A DNA stretch of 64,000 nucleotides, from NCBI RefSeq assembly GCF_900996245.1, contig NZ_CAAJGK010000034.1:1-64000 (forward strand). The letters run 5' to 3'. Under the pieces are notes generated by a model, which saw only the letters and a program-made list of their open reading frames with translations, had not been told where the DNA came from and did no database searches. The stretch's first letter is position 1; the number at the start of each line of letters is the position of its first letter. This DNA is from Paraburkholderia sp. BCC1886 (lineage in GTDB: Bacteria > Pseudomonadota > Gammaproteobacteria > Burkholderiales > Burkholderiaceae). The position numbers and the translations under genes are program-made. Shown piece by piece: positions 54,152 through 62,443 of this stretch.

Positions 54152-55528
54152 ATGCGACTGATAAGCGGTTTACTGGCGAGAATGTTTGACGTTGGGATGA
54201 TCCTGGCCGGCGCGTACGTCGCGTCGCAGATCCGTTTCGACGTAGGCTCGCAACGCAGCTTCTATCTGGCGTTCGTTGCGTTCGCGGCGGCTTTCTCTCT
54301 GGCGGTATTCCCGGCGCTGGGCGTGTACCAGTCATGGCGTGGACGCTCCAAGCGCGTATTGACCGGACAGGTTGCACTCGGATGGCTGATCGTGCAGGCC
54401 TGCGCGATGGCGCTGATGTTCTCGCTGCATCGCATCGACTTCGTGTCGCGGCTCTGGTTCTTCTACTGGACCGGCATCTCGGGCGCCGCGATGATTGCAG
54501 GCCGCCTGGCCACTCACGTATTCCTCGGACGTGTACGCCATGCGGGTCTGAATCTGCAAACGGTTGCGGTGGCCGCGTGCGGAGAGCATTGCGACGAGAT
54601 CATTCGCAAAATGGAAAAAGCGCCGGCTGCAGGCTTTCGCGCCAAAGCGCTTTACAACCTGCACTCCGGTAGCCAGACCAATACGCCGCTCGCCGTATTC
54701 GAGGAACATGCCGCATTCGCCAGGTACGTGCGTGAACAGAACATCGGCGAAGTATGGCTCGCACTTCCGCTGACGGAGGAACGAGCGATTCTCAGGATCG
54801 TCGACGAATTCCGTAATGACCTGATCAATATCCGTTTCATGCCGGACGTGCGTGCGCTCGCGTTGTTCGAAGGCAGCATTACGGACGTGCTCGGCTTTCC
54901 GTCAATCAATCTCGCCGTTTCTCCGCTTCCGCCCAACGCGTTGCTGAAGAAGGAACTGTTCGACCGGCTGTTCGCATTGGGCGCACTGCTCGCCATTTCG
55001 CCGATTCTGCTCGGCTGCGCATTGGCGGTGAAGATGAGTTCGCCAGGCCCGGTCTTCTTCAAGCAGCGCCGCAAGGGCGCCGACGGACGTGTTTTCACGA
55101 TCTACAAATTCCGCTCGATGCGCATGCATGAACAGAAGCGTGGCGTGCTGGAACAGGCGACCCGTGGCGATCCGCGCATCACCCGGGTGGGCGCGTTCCT
55201 GCGCCGCACGAGTCTGGATGAACTGCCGCAATTCATCAATGTGCTGCGTGGCGAGATGTCCGTGGTGGGACCGCGGCCGCACGCTATCGAGCACGACGAT
55301 CTTTATCAGAACATTGTGTCGGGCTACATTCACCGTTACCGGATCAAACCCGGTATCACCGGCTGGGCACAGATCAATGGATTTCGTGGTGAGACCGATC
55401 GCATCGAAAAGATGGAGGGCCGCGTGGAGCACGATTTGTACTACCTGCGGAACTGGTCGTTCAAGCTCGATGTAAAAATCATTTTCGCGACTGTATTCAA
55501 GGGGCTGCATCATCCTAATGCTTATTGA
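54152..55528 (+). CDS. Undecaprenyl-phosphate hexose-1-phosphate transferase (WcaJ/BceB-like)
   Basis: 458 aa polyisoprenyl-phosphate transferase that starts the lipid-linked repeat, usually with glucose-1-phosphate. I chose the ATG at 54152, with AGGGGA upstream; a TTG at 54146 is also possible. Four N-terminal helices and a CoA-binding-like middle domain ([18 protein letters not shown]) precede the C-terminal sugar transferase domain: [22 protein letters not shown], then [46 protein letters not shown] and [15 protein letters not shown]. The presence of all these makes it a catalytically complete member. Confidence 0.94.
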   Translation: MRLISGLLARMFDVGMILAGAYVASQIRFDVGSQRSFYLAFVAFAAAFSLAVFPALGVYQSWRGRSKRVLTGQVALGWLIVQACAMALMFSLHRIDFVSRLWFFYWTGISGAAMIAGRLATHVFLGRVRHAGLNLQTVAVAACGEHCDEIIRKMEKAPAAGFRAKALYNLHSGSQTNTPLAVFEEHAAFARYVREQNIGEVWLALPLTEERAILRIVDEFRNDLINIRFMPDVRALALFEGSITDVLGFPSINLAVSPLPPNALLKKELFDRLFALGALLAISPILLGCALAVKMSSPGPVFFKQRRKGADGRVFTIYKFRSMRMHEQKRGVLEQATRGDPRITRVGAFLRRTSLDELPQFINVLRGEMSVVGPRPHAIEHDDLYQNIVSGYIHRYRIKPGITGWAQINGFRGETDRIEKMEGRVEHDLYYLRNWSFKLDVKIIFATVFKGLHHPNAY

Positions 55529-55586
55529 CGATTAAGATCGAGGCTCCAGTAATACGGTACAGGAACATGTGTTGTCTGAACCGCCG

Positions 55587-55608
55587 CCGGCCTGTTGCAA
55601 CAGGCCGG
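55587..55608 (+). terminator. Perfect 22-bp palindrome after the initiating transferase gene
   Basis: Arms 55587-55597 and 55598-55608 are exactly complementary; in RNA they would form a GC-rich stem with a small loop (TTGCAA centre), followed by TTGGTCTTT. It may be a weak terminator or attenuator between the initiating transferase and the ATP-grasp gene. Confidence 0.5.
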
Positions 55609-55620
55609 TTGGTCTTTACG

Positions 55621-55650
55621 CCAGCGGCGCAGCGTCGAGGACGCCGCTGG
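55621..55650 (+). promoter_or_regulatory. Second leader hairpin before the ATP-grasp gene
   Basis: CCAGCGGCG (55621-55629) pairs with CGCCGCTGG (55642-55650), 12-nt loop. It ends 23 bp before the ATG at 55674, where no normal ribosome site is visible, so the fold could control access to the start. Confidence 0.4.
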
Positions 55651-55673
55651 AGAACTGCCTGGACTCAAAACCA

Positions 55674-56732
55674 ATGCCAGTAGACGTGGAACGTGTAGTA
55701 AGAAAGTCATTGAAAAAAGTGGCGCAGTACAGGTTTCATCTGGATCACGCCATGCAGGCAAACAGGATTCTTCGTTACCTGGAGAAGAATCAGGGGAAGC
55801 CCGCGCCGAGAAATATGAAGCTGGCGGAAAGCTACGCTCGTGACGTGCTGGGCGATGCGGTCTACGCGCCCTGGTTGCGCGTTTACACGGCGTTCACCGG
55901 CACTTTCAAGGAAGGCTGGATTCCCGATAACTACTACGGCAGCGTCGTGGTGCCGAGTATGAAGGGCGACTACGGGAAGCTATCCGAACTCAAGTCGATT
56001 GCGCGGATCATGTTCGAGGGCGACGGTTTTCCCGACGTCGCCTATTTTGCCAACGGACTGTTCTTTACGGATCGGAACGAGTTCATCCCCGAGTCGGAAG
56101 TGCGTCGGACGATCTTTCGTGCAACCGACAAAGTGGTCTTCAAGCTGGACGGATCGAAGCAGGGCAAAGGCGTTTTTATTTACGACTGGAGAAGCTTCGA
56201 TGTCGGTGCGATCAAGTCGCTCGGCAACGGTGTGATCCAGAAGTTCGTGCGGCAGCATCCGGTGTTCGACGCGTTCGCTTCGACGTCGGTTGCGACCTTG
56301 CGACTGACGACTGCAGTCGACGACGCCGGCAAGATTTCGTTGCGCGCCGCGTTCCTGCGACTGGGCCGCGCGAACGAGACGCACGTACGCAGCGACAGCG
56401 AGGTGTGCGTGCCTGTCGATCCCGCGTCCGGCATGCTCGGACGCGACGGGTATCTGCACAACTGGAGCGCGGTACAGGCGCATCCGGATTCTGGTGTGCG
56501 CTTTGCCGGCGTCCAGGTGCCGGCATTCGAACAATGCGTCGAGACGGTGCTGGCGTTCCACCGGAATATCCCGTTCGTGCGCTGTGTCGGATGGGATCTG
56601 TCCGTCGATGCCAACGGCCAGGTGCAGATTCTGGAGTGGAACGGCGAGCACAACGACGTGAAGTTTAGCGAAGCAACGCAAGGTCCGTGTTTTTCGGATT
56701 TGAGGTGGGAACGGCTGAAGCCGGCTATCTGA
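55674..56732 (+). CDS. Sugar-transfer-associated ATP-grasp protein
   Basis: About 352 aa. I chose the ATG at 55674 because the upstream part of the frame is taken up by two hairpins and reads as unstructured; the ribosome site is weak. Family features are a helical N-terminus (LKKVAQYRFHLDHAMQANRILRYL), PDVAYFANGLFFTDRNEFI, ATP-binding KVVFKLDGSKQGKGVFIY, GNGVIQKFVRQHPVFDAFASTSVATLRLTTAVDD, and the Mg-binding end VRCVGWDLSVDANGQVQILEWNGEHND. Proteins of this group sit in capsule/EPS loci and may ligate an amino acid or similar group to a sugar. It differs from the TupA-like protein at the other end of the locus. Confidence 0.85.
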   Translation: MPVDVERVVRKSLKKVAQYRFHLDHAMQANRILRYLEKNQGKPAPRNMKLAESYARDVLGDAVYAPWLRVYTAFTGTFKEGWIPDNYYGSVVVPSMKGDYGKLSELKSIARIMFEGDGFPDVAYFANGLFFTDRNEFIPESEVRRTIFRATDKVVFKLDGSKQGKGVFIYDWRSFDVGAIKSLGNGVIQKFVRQHPVFDAFASTSVATLRLTTAVDDAGKISLRAAFLRLGRANETHVRSDSEVCVPVDPASGMLGRDGYLHNWSAVQAHPDSGVRFAGVQVPAFEQCVETVLAFHRNIPFVRCVGWDLSVDANGQVQILEWNGEHNDVKFSEATQGPCFSDLRWERLKPAI

Positions 56733-56822
56733 AGCTCATTCAACATGCTGTATATCGCCATGCGCCGGCCGGCATCGAGAGCCGGACCGGCCGGCGATGC
56801 GAAATCTTTACGGAGACGGCAC

Positions 56823-57137
56823 ATGAGCGAACAGTTATGGTGCGTCCATATCGAAGGACTCGACGACTACATCGCTACCGATTCCGAAGGCTCGGCGCGT
56901 CAGGAGGCGGCGGTCATCAACGCCTACCTGGATAGCCACGGCCATGAACAGCGCACGGCCGCGACGCGTGCCGTCGTGATGACGTGGCCGTTCACGCCGG
57001 ACGGCCACGCACGCTCGCTCGAAGAAGACTGGAGCGACGTTCAGCGCATGCCGCATCGGCAGGCTGCCGCGGACCGGCCGGAAAGCGTACTGGCCAATCT
57101 CGCGCGACGGATGAAGGAATTGATCCGCGCCGGTTGA
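56823..57137 (+). CDS. Small hypothetical acidic protein
   Basis: 104 aa, not recognised. The ATG at 56823 follows GGAGACGG, so I rejected the longer frame from 56745. It begins MSEQLWCVHIEGLDDYIATDSEGSARQEAAVINAYL, compatible with a small alpha/beta domain, and ends in a helix with basic residues (ESVLANLARRMKELIRAG). There is no signal peptide or membrane helix. Codon use matches its neighbours. It lies between the polysaccharide locus and a convergent TerC gene and shows no clear partner. Confidence 0.75.
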   Translation: MSEQLWCVHIEGLDDYIATDSEGSARQEAAVINAYLDSHGHEQRTAATRAVVMTWPFTPDGHARSLEEDWSDVQRMPHRQAAADRPESVLANLARRMKELIRAG

Positions 57138-57160
57138 GCCGCCCGAGGGCGGCCCCCGTC
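57138..57160. terminator. Weak hairpin between the small protein gene and terC
   Basis: GCCGCC and GGCGGC arms (57138-57143, 57148-57153) with a 4-nt loop, then CCCGTCTTT on the plus strand. It sits just after the stop of the small protein gene and before the convergent terC stop, so it may end plus-strand transcription. Confidence 0.45.
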
Positions 57161-57164
57161 TTTG

Positions 57165-57923
57165 TTACTTCCGAACGCCGCTCTGGCGCTTCGATTTCGA
57201 ACGGCGGGCCAGCATGTTCATCGCCTCGACAAAGGCCGAGAAGGCCATCGCCGCATAAATATAGGCTTTCGGCACATGCGAGCCGAAGCCTTCCGCGATC
57301 AGCGTCATACCTATCACTAGCAGGAAACTGAGCGCCAGCACGACGATAGTCGGATTGCGGTCGATGAAACCCGACAGCGGACGCGCCGCGAACAGCATGG
57401 CCATGACCGCGGCGATCACCGCGACGAACATGATCGGCATATGTTCCGTCATCCCCACCGCGGTGATGATGCTGTCCACCGAAAATACGATATCGAGCAC
57501 CAGGATCTGACCGATCGCGGCCCACGCGGTCAACTGCACGACGCCGCTCGCTACGCCCGCGCTTTCACTCTCGCTCGAGTGCGCGACGTGGTGATGCATT
57601 TCGCGGGTGGCCTTCCACACGAGAAACAGACCGCCGCCCAGCAGGATCAGGTCGCGCCATGAAAATGCGTGACCGGATAACGTGATGGCGGGCTGCGTCA
57701 ATTGCGCGATCCACGCGACGGTGCCGAGCAAGCCGAGACGCAACACGAGCGCGAGCAGAATGCCGAGGCGCTGGGTGCGCGCGCGTTGCGCTTGCGGCAG
57801 TTTGTTGCTCAGGATCGAGATGAAGATAAGGTTGTCGATGCCGAGCACGATTTCCATGACCACGAGGGTCAGCAGCGCGGCCCAGGCGGCGGGATCGGTA
57901 ACGAGGGCGAGTAGATAGTCCAT
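57165..57923 (-). CDS. TerC-family integral membrane protein
   Basis: 252 aa, about seven helices. Family marks are [24 protein letters not shown] with the conserved Asp-Asn, [24 protein letters not shown] and [19 protein letters not shown] with paired Asp. A Ser/Glu/His loop lies between. TerC-type proteins are linked to metal export (Mn, Alx type) and tellurite resistance. It is divergent from the NhaR-like regulator; the gap has an inverted repeat (57972-58001), so that regulator may control it. Confidence 0.94.
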   Translation of the reverse strand: MDYLLALVTDPAAWAALLTLVVMEIVLGIDNLIFISILSNKLPQAQRARTQRLGILLALVLRLGLLGTVAWIAQLTQPAITLSGHAFSWRDLILLGGGLFLVWKATREMHHHVAHSSESESAGVASGVVQLTAWAAIGQILVLDIVFSVDSIITAVGMTEHMPIMFVAVIAAVMAMLFAARPLSGFIDRNPTIVVLALSFLLVIGMTLIAEGFGSHVPKAYIYAAMAFSAFVEAMNMLARRSKSKRQSGVRK

Positions 57924-57971
57924 AGGGCTCTGGGTCGGAAAGGGCGTAACGGCATGGGAATACGACTTGGC

Positions 57972-58001
57972 AACCCGGCAATCATGACCGTTTTCCGGGT
58001 T
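57972..58001. promoter_or_regulatory. Inverted repeat in the terC/LysR divergent promoter
   Basis: AACCCGG (57972-57978) and CCGGGTT (57995-58001), 16-bp spacer, in the 128-bp gap between terC and the LysR-type gene. It is a candidate operator judged by position and symmetry only. Confidence 0.35.
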
Positions 58002-58051
58002 TTGAAAAATCGGTCTTAATCTGATCGACGTTTCGTTTTTTTCGATATGTC

Positions 58052-58939
58052 GTGAACGTGTTGAACTATCGTCATCTGTATTATTTCTGGATTGTCGTGA
58101 AAGAGGGCGGCTTTGCGCGTGCGGCCGAACGTCTCGACATGGCGGTTCAAACTATCAGCGCGCAGGTGCGCGAGCTGGAAAAGTCGATCGGGCGCCAATT
58201 GCTGAAGCCGGCCGGCCGCGGCGTCACGATGACCGACGCGGGGGAGGCGGCATTCGGCCGCGCGGAGCAGATTTTTCATCTCGGCGAAGCCCTGCTCGAC
58301 GAACTCCGCGAAGTCGGCGCCCAACCGGCGGCACGGCTGGCGGTCGGGCTCTCGGACGGCATCTCCAAACTCGCCGCGCACGCACTTCTTGCGCCCGTGC
58401 TCGGCACGGCCTCGTTGCGGCTGCTCTGTCATGAAGGCGAGCCGGCGCAACTGCTGTCGGAGTTGGCATTGCATCGGCTCGATCTGGTGCTCGCGTGTCA
58501 GCCCGCACCGCACAATACCGATTTGCGCGTGATGAGCCAGCGGCTCGTCGGCTCGCCGGTCGACTGGTACGGGCCGACCGAACTCGTGCGCAAAGCCGCG
58601 CGCGCTCAATTCCCACACTGTCTGGCGGAGATTCCGGTACTGCTGCCGACCGGGCATGGCGCATTGCGCGCACGGCTCGACCGCTGGTTCGACGCGGCGG
58701 GCATCCGGCCGCGCATCGTCGGCGAATTCGAGGACAGCGCGCTGATGGCGGTCTTTGCCGCGCGCGGTCTCGGCGTATTTCCGCTAGCGGAACTGGGCGC
58801 CGAAGACCTCACGTTGTTGCGCGGCTTACGCTGGCTCGGCCGTGCCGAGGGCGTAATCGAGGAGATTCACGCGATCCGCTCGCGCCGCGGCCAGCATCAC
58901 GGTCTCGCCACCCAGGTGGTGGATGCCGCGCGGTCCTGA
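58052..58939 (+). CDS. NhaR-like LysR-family regulator
   Basis: 295 aa. A GTG start at 58052; no strong ribosome site was found. It begins [50 protein letters not shown], the start typical of NhaR, the activator of Na+/H+ antiporter genes. The rest is a LysR effector domain. Here it faces a TerC gene instead of nhaA, so it may respond to ions and act on terC. Its 3' end overlaps the convergent TerB-like gene by 43 bp. Confidence 0.9.
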   Translation: MNVLNYRHLYYFWIVVKEGGFARAAERLDMAVQTISAQVRELEKSIGRQLLKPAGRGVTMTDAGEAAFGRAEQIFHLGEALLDELREVGAQPAARLAVGLSDGISKLAAHALLAPVLGTASLRLLCHEGEPAQLLSELALHRLDLVLACQPAPHNTDLRVMSQRLVGSPVDWYGPTELVRKAARAQFPHCLAEIPVLLPTGHGALRARLDRWFDAAGIRPRIVGEFEDSALMAVFAARGLGVFPLAELGAEDLTLLRGLRWLGRAEGVIEEIHAIRSRRGQHHGLATQVVDAARS

Positions 58940-59385
58940 ACCCGCAGCGCGCGCTGCGCGTTGCGATGCCGGGCAGGGTTGGCCGTGGGCGCGACGACCG
59001 TGCCGGGTCCCCACGCCGCGAGCAGCGCAGCGAGCAAGGCGATCTCACCGTCCGCGAGATAGTCGTCGGCGACCGTCACGGCCACACACAGGCGAATGAT
59101 CTTGCGCCGCAAGCCCGCATCGTCGATTTCTTCCATCAACGTGGCCAGCATGGCCGCGTCGCCGTGTTCGTCCATCGGCCCGAGCGGGGCCTGAGCGACC
59201 GAACGATCCTCGCACAACGTCTGCACGATCTGCGCGAACTGCGCCGGCGCGAGATTCAGTTCGCGCGCGATGTCGAGTTTTTCGAGCGCCCGCTCTTCGG
59301 AACTGCAGACGTGTCCATCGCACGTCAGCGCCAGCGCGACGATACGTGCGGCTGCTTCAGGGCTATTGCGTGGGTAGGTGCGCAT
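58897..59385 (-). CDS. TerB-like helical protein
   Basis: 162 aa. GGAAAG precedes the ATG at 59385. The alpha-helical pattern VALALTCDGHVCSSEERALEKLDIARELNL and IIRLCVAVTVADDYLADGEIALLAALL resembles the two-repeat TerB fold, with a D-G-x-x-x-x-x-E-x-x motif in each repeat (metal-binding acidic loops). The C-terminal about 30 residues are basic and differ from the core. TerB proteins often pair functionally with TerC, and a TerC gene lies 1 kb away, but the two genes are not in one operon. Confidence 0.75.
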   Translation of the reverse strand: MRTYPRNSPEAAARIVALALTCDGHVCSSEERALEKLDIARELNLAPAQFAQIVQTLCEDRSVAQAPLGPMDEHGDAAMLATLMEEIDDAGLRRKIIRLCVAVTVADDYLADGEIALLAALLAAWGPGTVVAPTANPARHRNAQRALRVQDRAASTTWVARP

Positions 59386-59688
59386 GATCGGCTTTCCTTC
59401 GCGGACTGATCCGCAGTCGTGGGTAACGAAGCCAGTGTGCGCAAAGCGGCGCTTCGGATATACCGGTTAAACCGGGAATGAAACATCGGAAAAACCGAAC
59501 CTGACCAAGCGAAACGCACGACCGTTCGGCGCGCGGGCGTCTTGCACAGGCCTGCTGAAGGCGCCAGGAAATAACTGGTAATTACTTTTGAATCACGCCG
59601 CTTTCTCACGGGATCGCGCAACTGGCTTCGCACCTAATCTGGGCCGGGTGCAGTTGCTTCCCTGAAATTCTTCAAATCGAGGTCCGGT
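59386..59688. other. Intergenic region between TerB-like and LprI-like genes
   Basis: About 300 bp without a gene. CCGGTT and AACCGG (59463-59475, one central A) form an inverted repeat about 80 bp upstream of the TerB-like gene, a possible regulatory site. Otherwise I see nothing clear. Confidence 0.5.
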
Positions 59689-60186
59689 ATGTTCACCTTC
59701 AACATCGCTATCTCCCGTACTCTCCGACGCGTCGCGAAGCCGTCTGCGCTGCTGTCTTTCTGCTTGCTGGCAACGGGCGCTTCGTTCGCCGTCGACGCAT
59801 CCGCGGCCAGTTTCAAATGCGGCGCGAAGTCGTCGGCGTCGGAAAAGATCGTGTGCAAAGACCCGCAACTGTCGGCGCTGGACGACCGTCTGGCCGCCTC
59901 CTGGCAGCGCGCGAAGGAAACCACGCTCGACCCGGTGGCGCTCGACGCCGCGCGCACCCAGCAATGGTTGTGGCGGCAACATAACTGCACGGACGAAGCG
60001 TGCGTGAAAAGCTGGTACGACCGCCGTATCGCCGAACTGGACGCCGACTACGATCAGGCGAAGGACGCGCGACACGCGGCGTTCGAGGCGTCGCTGAGCG
60101 CGCAGAAGCTGGCGCCCTCTGCGGAAGACGCCGTTCGGAAGATGAAGAGCGCGACCGTTGCGAACGCCGCGACTGCCAGCATGTAA
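59689..60186 (+). CDS. LprI-like (DUF1311) periplasmic protein
   Basis: 165 aa. A signal peptide precedes a likely cut after Ala (ALLSFCLLATGASFAVDASA). The domain shows FKCGAKSSASEKIVCKDPQLSALDDRLAASW and QWLWRQHNCTDEACVKSWYDRRIAEL, with four Cys that probably form two disulfides, as in the LprI/DUF1311 family. LprI of Mycobacterium inhibits lysozyme. The tail (AQKLAPSAEDAVRKMKSATVANAATASM) is low-complexity. It is exported, but its partner is unknown. Confidence 0.88.
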   Translation: MFTFNIAISRTLRRVAKPSALLSFCLLATGASFAVDASAASFKCGAKSSASEKIVCKDPQLSALDDRLAASWQRAKETTLDPVALDAARTQQWLWRQHNCTDEACVKSWYDRRIAELDADYDQAKDARHAAFEASLSAQKLAPSAEDAVRKMKSATVANAATASM

Positions 60187-60192
60187 GTTTCA

Positions 60193-60216
60193 GGCGGCAT
60201 CGCCCGTCATGCCGCC
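60193..60216 (+). terminator. Hairpin just after the LprI-like gene
   Basis: 8-bp arms (GGCGGCAT, ATGCCGCC) with an 8-nt loop start 7 bp after the stop. There is no clear T-run, so it may only protect the 3' end of the message or act as a weak terminator. Confidence 0.4.
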
Positions 60217-60328
60217 CAACTGTTCGATCCAGCAGAGCACGACCCGGCTAACGCAGGCCGGGCATGCCTTTGCGCTGGTGCAACCTCGCATTAGCCGGTT
60301 ACTCGCCGTTTACGTAATAATCGGGCCA

Positions 60329-60345
60329 GGCTCGATTATCGAGCC
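60329..60345. promoter_or_regulatory. Inverted repeat upstream of the GGDEF-EAL gene
   Basis: GGCTCGAT and ATCGAGCC with one central T, perfect 8-bp arms, 58 bp before the ATG at 60403. It could be an operator or a leader stem-loop. No partner site was seen. Confidence 0.35.
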
Positions 60346-60402
60346 GTTTAGGGCCCTTCAGGCTGCGGTTCCGGCAGGTTAACCGTTAAAAATGCGTAGG
60401 TC

Positions 60403-62400
60403 ATGGCTTTCAGCGAACCAAGGTCTCCGTTTTTCAGTTGGGTCGTGGCTTCCGCTCAAACGCTGAGCGCGGACAACCGGCAGATTCTGCTGGCCAATCT
60501 GTTCACGCGCACGGGCTCGATCATTTTCGCGTCCGTCTGCGAGATCAGCGTTTGCGTTACCGCTTTCTCCCTTCATCCTCGACCTCTTTACGCTGCCTGG
60601 ATCGGCGCCGTCGTCGCATTGCTGATCGTGCGACTGTCGCTCATCGGGCTGTGCTGTTATCGCAGCGCTCGCGGCCTGGTCACGCCGACCTCCGCGTTTC
60701 TATTTGCCAGCCTGCTGTGGGCCGCCCTGTTCGGGGTCGGCAGTCTGCTCTGCAATATCAGCGGCGATGCGACGCTCTTCCTGCTCGGCAACGTCTGTGC
60801 GGTCGGTGTGATAGGCGGGCTGGCCGGGCGCAACGCCGGCACGCCGCGCCTCGTGGTGTTGCAGATGGCTTTCATTCTCGGACTGCTGGGGCTGGGCGCG
60901 GCGTTATCGCCGGGTTCGGGCAAACTGGTGCTGCTCTTTCAGGCGCCATTTTGCGCAGCCGGCTTCATGGCAGTCGCGCTGCGCAGCAATCGCGACACGG
61001 TGGCGCTCCTGCTGGCTCGCGAGAACAGCCATCGTCTGGCTCATGAGGACAGCCTCACCGGACTCGCCAATCGCGCGAGTATCAGCGAACTGCTGGCGGC
61101 TCGCACGAAACACAGCAGCGCCCGCAGCGATTTCCCCAGCGATTCCGACAAACCCCGCGCATTTGCCGTGCTGCTGATCGATCTCGACGGCTTCAAGGCG
61201 ATCAACGACAGTCTCGGCCACGCGGCGGGCGACCAGATTCTGCAGGAAGCCGCGATGCGCCTGCAGGACGTGCTGCCTGGCGGCGATGTGGTCGGCCGGC
61301 TGGCGGGCGACGAATTCGTCGCCATTTGCGATTGTGCGGGGCAGGGACACGATATTCCGCTCCTGGCCGAACGCATCGTCAAGGCACTCGCCAGCCCGTT
61401 CGCCCTCGCCGAGGCGCGCGTGCATATCGGCGGCAGCGTGGGCGTCGCGTTTTATCCGGAGCATGCCGCGGCCGGCCCGCAGTTGCTGATCTGCGCCGAC
61501 CGGGCGTTGTACGCCGTCAAGCGCAGCGGCAAAAGTGCGTTCGCGTTGTACGACCCGGTTCGGCACGCATCCGACGAAAATCTCAGTTTGCTGCGCAGCG
61601 ATCTCGAAGACGCATTGCAGTCGCACTGCGGGCTGCACATGGTCTATCAGCCGATCGTCGACCTCGGCAGCGGCGCTACCGTCGGGCGTGAGGCACTGAT
61701 CCGCTGGACTCATCCGACTCGCGGCGACCTGTCTCCTGCCGCTTTTATCCCGATTGCCGAACGGACCGGTGTGATTCTCGCGCTCGGCGAATGGGTGCTC
61801 GTGCAAGCCTGCGAGGAAGCCGCGGGCTGGCAGGATCGCGTGGTGGTGGCGGTCAACGTGTCGCCGGTGCAACTGCGCGAGGAGTCGTTTGCTTCGAGCG
61901 TCGCGGCCATTCTGCAGCGCACGCAGCTCGCGCCCGCGCGGCTGAATATCGAAGTGACGGAGACGGTACTGCTCAGCGACGAAGTCGTGACCCGGCGCAA
62001 CGTCGCGCGTTTGCGCGCGTTGGGCGTGGGCCTCGTGCTCGACGATTTCGGCACCGGCTTTTCGACCATGTCGACGCTCGTGCGCTTCCAGTTCGACAAG
62101 CTGAAAATCGACGGCTCGTTCGTCAAGGAATCCGCGCACCGGCACGAATCCGCGGCCGTGGTGCGAGGCATCGTGGCGCTGGCGCGCGAGATCGGCATGC
62201 CGACTACCGCCGAAGGCGTCGAGACGCAGGAGCAACTCGATTTCGTGCGCGCCTGCGGTTGTACCTACGCGCAGGGCTATCTGCTCGGCAAACCGGTGCG
62301 CGCCGAGGTCATGTCCAGGTCGGCCGCGCCGCGTTCGGTGAGCGTGGCGCAAGCGCCTGCTTTTACCAGTACCCAAGGCGGAGCGGCGGCTCTGTCGTGA
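60403..62400 (+). CDS. Membrane-bound GGDEF-EAL protein (c-di-GMP turnover)
   Basis: 665 aa. The N-terminal part (residues about 25-195) has about six helices (for example LYAAWIGAVVALLIVRLSLIGLCCY and LLGNVCAVGVIGGLAG) and forms a membrane sensor. The GGDEF domain (about 210-375) has AGDEF at residues 301-305, so the first Gly is replaced; no RxxD inhibitory site stands at the usual distance. The EAL domain (about 395-640) carries EAL at 430-432, EVTETVLL, LDDFGTGFSTMS and FDKLKIDGSF, with conserved residues, so phosphodiesterase activity is likely. Cyclase activity is uncertain. It may influence the polysaccharide locus, but no link is visible. Confidence 0.93.
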   Translation: MAFSEPRSPFFSWVVASAQTLSADNRQILLANLFTRTGSIIFASVCEISVCVTAFSLHPRPLYAAWIGAVVALLIVRLSLIGLCCYRSARGLVTPTSAFLFASLLWAALFGVGSLLCNISGDATLFLLGNVCAVGVIGGLAGRNAGTPRLVVLQMAFILGLLGLGAALSPGSGKLVLLFQAPFCAAGFMAVALRSNRDTVALLLARENSHRLAHEDSLTGLANRASISELLAARTKHSSARSDFPSDSDKPRAFAVLLIDLDGFKAINDSLGHAAGDQILQEAAMRLQDVLPGGDVVGRLAGDEFVAICDCAGQGHDIPLLAERIVKALASPFALAEARVHIGGSVGVAFYPEHAAAGPQLLICADRALYAVKRSGKSAFALYDPVRHASDENLSLLRSDLEDALQSHCGLHMVYQPIVDLGSGATVGREALIRWTHPTRGDLSPAAFIPIAERTGVILALGEWVLVQACEEAAGWQDRVVVAVNVSPVQLREESFASSVAAILQRTQLAPARLNIEVTETVLLSDEVVTRRNVARLRALGVGLVLDDFGTGFSTMSTLVRFQFDKLKIDGSFVKESAHRHESAAVVRGIVALAREIGMPTTAEGVETQEQLDFVRACGCTYAQGYLLGKPVRAEVMSRSAAPRSVSVAQAPAFTSTQGGAAALS

Positions 62401-62443
62401 AGCTCGCCGAGCTTCGCCGAATGAATTAGCCTGTCGGGGGTTT

